Shown here: positions 29,796-33,490 of the stretch, one piece after another
Numbering within the stretch: the first letter of the stretch is position 1
Layout of the letters: every line of letters begins with the position of its first letter
Origin: Candidatus Aminicenantota bacterium
GTDB lineage: Bacteria; Acidobacteriota; Aminicenantia; Aminicenantales; UBA4085
Reading direction: 5' to 3'
Length of the DNA stretch: 33,490 nucleotides
Assembly (NCBI GenBank): GCA_030691735.1
Contig: JAUYDS010000073.1
Location: 1-33,490, forward strand
The notes under the pieces: model-generated
Seen by the model: the letters and a program-made list of their open reading frames with translations, nothing else
Database searches by the model: none
What the model was told of the DNA's origin: nothing
Program-made: the position numbers and the translations under genes

Positions 29796-30353
29796 TTAGA
29801 TCTGCATGATCTCTTTTTCTTTGGCCGCGGCGACCTCTTCGGTCTTCTTGGTGAAATCGTCGGTGAGCTTCTGGAGCTCCTCGAGGCCCTTGAACTTGTC
29901 GTCCTCGCCGATCTCCTTTTCCTTCTCCAACTCCTCGATGAATTCCTTGGTCTCGCGGCGCATGTTGCGGAGGGCGGTCTTCTCGTCCTCGAGCATCTTC
30001 TTGACGCCCTTGACGATCTCGCGCCGCCGCTCCTCGTCCAGCGGCGGGATGGGGATCTTGAGGACCTTGCCGTCGTTGATCGGATTCAAGCCCAGGCCGG
30101 CCGCCTTGACGGCCTTGTCGATCGCTTCGAGGAGAGAGGCGTCATAGGGCTGGACGGTGATCAGGCTGGGATCGGGGATGCCGATCTTGGCCGTCTGGTT
30201 GACGGGCATCGCCACGCCGTAATAATCGACCTTGATGTCCTCGAAGATGGCCAGGTTGGCTCGGCCGGTCCGGAGTTTGCTCAAGTCCCTGCGGAAATGC
30301 TCCAGGGACGTTTTGAACTTCTTCTCGAGATCCCGTAAAACGTCTTTGACCAT
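29796..30353 (-). CDS. frr: Ribosome recycling factor
   Basis: The 185-aa protein has typical length and the expected motifs: LEHFRRDLSKLRTGRANLAIFEDIKVDYYG, the hinge TVQPYDASLLEAIDKAV, KIPIPPLDEERRREIVKGVK and a long charged helix ALRNMRRETKEFIEELEKE. It splits post-termination ribosomes together with EF-G. It is the last gene of the rplM-rpsI-rpsB-tsf-pyrH-frr unit, 21 nt after pyrH, with AAAGGG before the ATG and a terminator after the stop. Confidence 0.98.
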   Translation of the reverse strand: MVKDVLRDLEKKFKTSLEHFRRDLSKLRTGRANLAIFEDIKVDYYGVAMPVNQTAKIGIPDPSLITVQPYDASLLEAIDKAVKAAGLGLNPINDGKVLKIPIPPLDEERRREIVKGVKKMLEDEKTALRNMRRETKEFIEELEKEKEIGEDDKFKGLEELQKLTDDFTKKTEEVAAAKEKEIMQI

Positions 30354-30374
30354 GGTTCGCCCTTTCGGAAAAGA

Positions 30375-31094
30375 TCAATAGACCTTGGTGCCGATGTTCT
30401 CGCCGAGGACGGCCCGCTTGATGTTGCCGTTCTTCCTCAGGTTGAAAACGATGATCGGCAGGTCGTTGTCTTTGCACAGGGAAATGGCCGTGGCGTCCAT
30501 CACCCGGAGCCCCCTCTTGAGGACGTTCATGTAGCGGATGGAGCCGAACCTCTTGGCTTTCGAATCCTTCAGCGGATCGGCGGTGTAGACGCCGTCCACT
30601 TTGGTTGCCTTGAGGATCACTTCGGCCTTGATCTCCAGGGCCCGCAGAGCAGCCGCCGTGTCCGTCGTGAAGTAGGGGCTGCCGAGGCCGGCGCTGAAAA
30701 TGACGACGCGGCCCTTTTCCAGGTGCCGGATGGCACGGCGCCGGATGAAGGGCTCGGCCATCGCCCGGATCTCGAGCGCCGAGACATGCCGGGTGAAGAC
30801 GCCTAATTTCTCGAGGGCGTTCTGCAGGGCGATGCCGTTCATGATCGTGGCCAACAGGCCCATTTGATCGGCCGAGACCCGGTCGAGGCCTTCGGCCGTG
30901 CCGTGACTGCCGCGGAAAATGTTTCCCCCGCCGATCATGATGGCGATCTGAACGCCCAGGGCGTGGACGTCCTTGATCTCCTGGGCGATGGACAGGGTCG
31001 TCTTGAAATCGATGCCGTAGTCGAGCTTCCCGAGCAGGGATTCGCCGGAAAGCTTCAGCAGGATCCTTTGATACGCTGGCTTCGGCGCGGACAT
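30375..31094 (-). CDS. pyrH: UMP kinase
   Basis: The 239-aa protein phosphorylates UMP to UDP with ATP. Motifs are [12 protein letters not shown] (N-terminal phosphate loop), [33 protein letters not shown] and [23 protein letters not shown], followed by [13 protein letters not shown], the amino-acid-kinase family end. It lies 6 nt after tsf and 21 nt before frr, the arrangement found in many bacteria. The ribosome site is weak, so coupling to tsf is likely. Confidence 0.98.
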   Translation of the reverse strand: MSAPKPAYQRILLKLSGESLLGKLDYGIDFKTTLSIAQEIKDVHALGVQIAIMIGGGNIFRGSHGTAEGLDRVSADQMGLLATIMNGIALQNALEKLGVFTRHVSALEIRAMAEPFIRRRAIRHLEKGRVVIFSAGLGSPYFTTDTAAALRALEIKAEVILKATKVDGVYTADPLKDSKAKRFGSIRYMNVLKRGLRVMDATAISLCKDNDLPIIVFNLRKNGNIKRAVLGENIGTKVY

Positions 31095-31100
31095 CGGCGT

Positions 31101-31694
<594 letters not shown>

Positions 31695-31730
31695 GATGCA
31701 CTCCTCAGTTTTTTCCGACGCGGGAGCGGG

Positions 31731-32507
31731 TCAGACTGTTCCGCCGCTTTCGAGCTCCGAGTCCGGTTCTCCGTCCGCCGCGGCTTCCCCCGCTTTCTTT
31801 TCCTGGACCATTCCTTTCTGGATGCGGCTTTTCTTCCCTTCGAGGATCGAGTCCGCCACCTTGTTGGCGAAGAGCTCGATGGCCCGGACCGCGTCGTCGT
31901 TGCCCGGGATCGGATAGGTCAGGTTGTCCGGATCGCCGTTGGTATCGACGATGGCGATGATCGGGATGTTCATCTTCAGCGCTTCCGAGATGGCGATCTC
32001 CTCGTTCGACGAATCGATGATGAACATCGCTCCCGGCTTGCCCGTCATGGTCTTGATGCCGCCCAGGTTCTTGGACAGCTTCCGGTAGACCTTGTCCTGT
32101 TTGGACTGGTCCTTCTTCGAGAGCAGGTCCCAGCGGCCGTCCTCCCTCATCTCCTCGAGCTCGATGAGCTTGTCGATGCTGCCCCGCATGACCTTGAAGT
32201 TCGTCAACAGGCCGCCGAGCCAGCGCTGGTTGACGTAGCTCGACTCGCACCGGCCGGCCGCCTCCCGGACGATGTCCTGGGCCTGTTTCTTGGTGCCGAC
32301 GAAGAGAATGTTCTGCCCGTTCTCGGCCAGGGTCCGGATGAACTGGAGGGCTTCTTTGAAGACTTTGATCGTCTTTTGGAGGTCGATGATATAGATGCCG
32401 TTGCGCTGGCCGTAGATGAACTCCTTCATCTTGGGGTTCCACCGCTTGGTCTGGTGGCCGAAATGTACGCCGGCTTCCAACAGCTCCTTCATAGATACTT
32501 GGACCAC
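31731..32507 (-). CDS. rpsB: 30S ribosomal protein S2
   Basis: The 258-aa protein has the S2 signatures MKELLEAGVHFGHQTKRWNPKMKEFI and a late FIIDSSNEEIAISEALKMNIPIIAIVDTNGDPDNLTYPIPGNDD. It begins at GTG with GGAGG 7 nt upstream; the family start M-V-Q-V-S-M fits this. It has an extended acidic C-terminus (PDSELESGGTV). It lies between rpsI and tsf in one operon. Confidence 0.98.
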   Translation of the reverse strand: MVQVSMKELLEAGVHFGHQTKRWNPKMKEFIYGQRNGIYIIDLQKTIKVFKEALQFIRTLAENGQNILFVGTKKQAQDIVREAAGRCESSYVNQRWLGGLLTNFKVMRGSIDKLIELEEMREDGRWDLLSKKDQSKQDKVYRKLSKNLGGIKTMTGKPGAMFIIDSSNEEIAISEALKMNIPIIAIVDTNGDPDNLTYPIPGNDDAVRAIELFANKVADSILEGKKSRIQKGMVQEKKAGEAAADGEPDSELESGGTV

Positions 32508-32525
32508 GTTCTTCCTCCGATCGCC

Positions 32526-32930
32526 TTAACGTTTGTGATACTGCGGAGCTTTGCGGGCGCCGAGCAATCCGTATTTCTTCCGTTCCTTGATCCGCGAGTC
32601 CCGGGTCAGCAGGCCGGCGGCCTTGAGCGTCGGCCTGAGCTCCCGGTTGAACTCGAGCAGGGCGCGCGCGACGCCGAGCCGAACGGCCTCGGACTGGGCG
32701 CGCACGCCGCCGCCCTCGACGCGCAGGAAAATATCGAACTTGTCCTGCGTCTCGGTCAGCATGAACGGCTGCTTGACGGTCAGTTTGTAGGATTCGAGAT
32801 GGAAATAGTCGTCGAAGGGACGGACCCGTTTATTGACGAAAAGCGTGATCTCGCCTTTGCCGGTGCGTAAAAAGACCCGGGCGATGGACGTTTTCCGTTT
32901 TCCCGTGCCGTAGTATTGGATTAGACTCAA
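32526..32930 (-). CDS. rpsI: 30S ribosomal protein S9
   Basis: The 134-aa protein has YYGTGKRKTSIARVFLRTG at the start, GGGVRAQSEAVRLGVARALLEF in the middle and the basic tail RDSRIKERKKYGLLGARKAPQYHKR, the tRNA-contacting C-terminus of S9. The start is TTG at 32930 (protein begins MSLIQYYGTG), with AGGAGG 4 nt upstream. A longer ATG-started frame would run into rplM and is rejected. It follows rplM by 8 nt. Confidence 0.96.
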   Translation of the reverse strand: MSLIQYYGTGKRKTSIARVFLRTGKGEITLFVNKRVRPFDDYFHLESYKLTVKQPFMLTETQDKFDIFLRVEGGGVRAQSEAVRLGVARALLEFNRELRPTLKAAGLLTRDSRIKERKKYGLLGARKAPQYHKR

Positions 32931-32938
32931 TGGGCCTC

Positions 32939-33367
32939 CTAAAAGGTGTATTCTTTCGGGTTCTGGGCCTCGTGAGGATGCGTCGGTCCGCGGTAGACCT
33001 TGAGCTTCTTGTAGACCGAGCGGCCGAGCTTGTTCTTGGGAATCATGCCCCATACGGCCCGCTTGATCACTTCCTCGGGCTTCCTGGCGAGGAGCTTCTC
33101 GAGAACCTCGGTCTTTAATCCTCCCGGATACTGGGAGTGCGAAAAGTATTCCTTCTTGGCCAGCTTCCGGCCCGTGACCGCCACCTTCTCGGCGTTGATC
33201 ACGATGACGAAATCGCCCGTATCGAGGAAATTGGAAAATTGCGGTTTATTCTTGCCCCGGAGCAACACCGCCACCCGCGTGGCCAGGCGTCCCAGGATCT
33301 TACCGTCGGCGTTGATCACCCACCACATCTTCTCGATATCACCCTTTTTAGGGACAAAAGTCTTCAT
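32939..33367 (-). CDS. rplM: 50S ribosomal protein L13
   Basis: The 142-aa protein has the L13 landmarks WWVINADGKILGRLATRVAVLLRGK, DFVIVINAEKVAVTGRKLAKKEYFSHSQYPGGLK and AVWGMIPKNKLGRSVYKKLKVYRGPTHPHEAQNP. The ATG at 33367 is preferred over an upstream TTG because GAGG lies 9 nt before it and the family starts MKTF. It opens the ribosomal operon. In E. coli rplM-rpsI stands apart from rpsB-tsf and pyrH-frr; here all six are continuous. Confidence 0.98.
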   Translation of the reverse strand: MKTFVPKKGDIEKMWWVINADGKILGRLATRVAVLLRGKNKPQFSNFLDTGDFVIVINAEKVAVTGRKLAKKEYFSHSQYPGGLKTEVLEKLLARKPEEVIKRAVWGMIPKNKLGRSVYKKLKVYRGPTHPHEAQNPKEYTF

Positions 33368-33393
33368 CCTAGAGTACCTCAAACGATAAATTA

Positions 33394-33420
33394 TTAAACG
33401 ACTTATGAGTTTTCGTTTAA
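33394..33420 (-). promoter_or_regulatory. Hairpin in the rplM leader
   Basis: TTAAACGA and TCGTTTAA form a perfect 8-bp stem around an 11-nt loop in the leader between the promoter and rplM. A second TCGTTTGA word just before the GAGG ribosome site could pair with the same arm instead, a possible autoregulatory switch. Confidence 0.4.
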
Positions 33421-33436
33421 GCTAAAAGGCTGCAAT

Positions 33437-33465
33437 AAGATACTAAATTCCGGCATAAAAGTCAA
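33437..33465 (-). promoter_or_regulatory. Promoter of the rplM-frr operon
   Basis: Minus strand: TTGACT (33465-33460), 17-nt spacer, TATCTT (33442-33437). The predicted leader is about 63 nt and contains the hairpin at 33394-33420. Confidence 0.55.
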
Positions 33466-33490
33466 CCATCCGCTCTTTTTTTCGGGTTAT

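Overview
The window looks like a chromosome segment of a GC-rich, diderm, non-proteobacterial bacterium. Diderm features are a LolA-type lipoprotein carrier, an RND/MFP/TolC efflux set, several lipobox or Sec signal peptides and a Tat-type molybdoenzyme. Coding density is high, operons are short, stop/start (ATGA) overlaps are common, and many convergent or divergent gaps hold palindromic REP-like repeats. The style resembles Candidatus Aminicenantes or a relative, but that placement is an impression from repeat style and gene content, not a computed result.

Layout. 1-150: 5' end of a glycyl-radical-enzyme activase (minus). 367-2951: lipoprotein aldose 1-epimerase and a B12-binding-type radical SAM protein (minus), the latter starting on the last base of a CCA-tailed tRNA-Leu(CAG). 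3042-3897: a gene-free stretch with a 301-nt nested inverted-repeat element. 3898-5040: a bacterial archaeo-eukaryotic release-factor-like protein (plus). 5205-11447: a four-gene minus-strand efflux operon (TetR, TolC, MFP, RND) with a promoter/operator upstream. 11681-12370: an orphan secreted protein. 12482-14001: XerD-like recombinase and metallo-beta-lactamase-fold hydrolase (minus). 14148-16519: SAM methyltransferase and DASS-type transporter (plus). 16746-18269: histidine/aromatic ammonia-lyase with Cys in place of the MIO serine. 18478-20933: MPN/JAB-like protein, AMMECR1-domain protein and secreted subtilase (plus). 20938-23925: TPR protein, DUF374 acyltransferase and sodium:solute symporter (minus). 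24058-26882: LolA, ECF sigma factor, zinc-finger anti-sigma and bactofilin-like membrane protein (plus). 27016-29672: two-subunit xanthine-dehydrogenase-family oxidoreductase (minus). 29796-33367: rplM-rpsI-rpsB-tsf-pyrH-frr translation operon (minus).

Two patterns run across the genes. First, at least four dispersed palindromic repeat families sit in the intergenic gaps, one copy nested inside another. Second, five genes (starts at 14148, 18478, 22487, 23925, 24058) have a TATAAT or TATGAT hexamer ending only 7-9 nt before the ATG and no Shine-Dalgarno sequence, the layout expected for leaderless or nearly leaderless mRNAs. Other genes in the window have strong AGGAGG-type sites, so both start modes appear to coexist.
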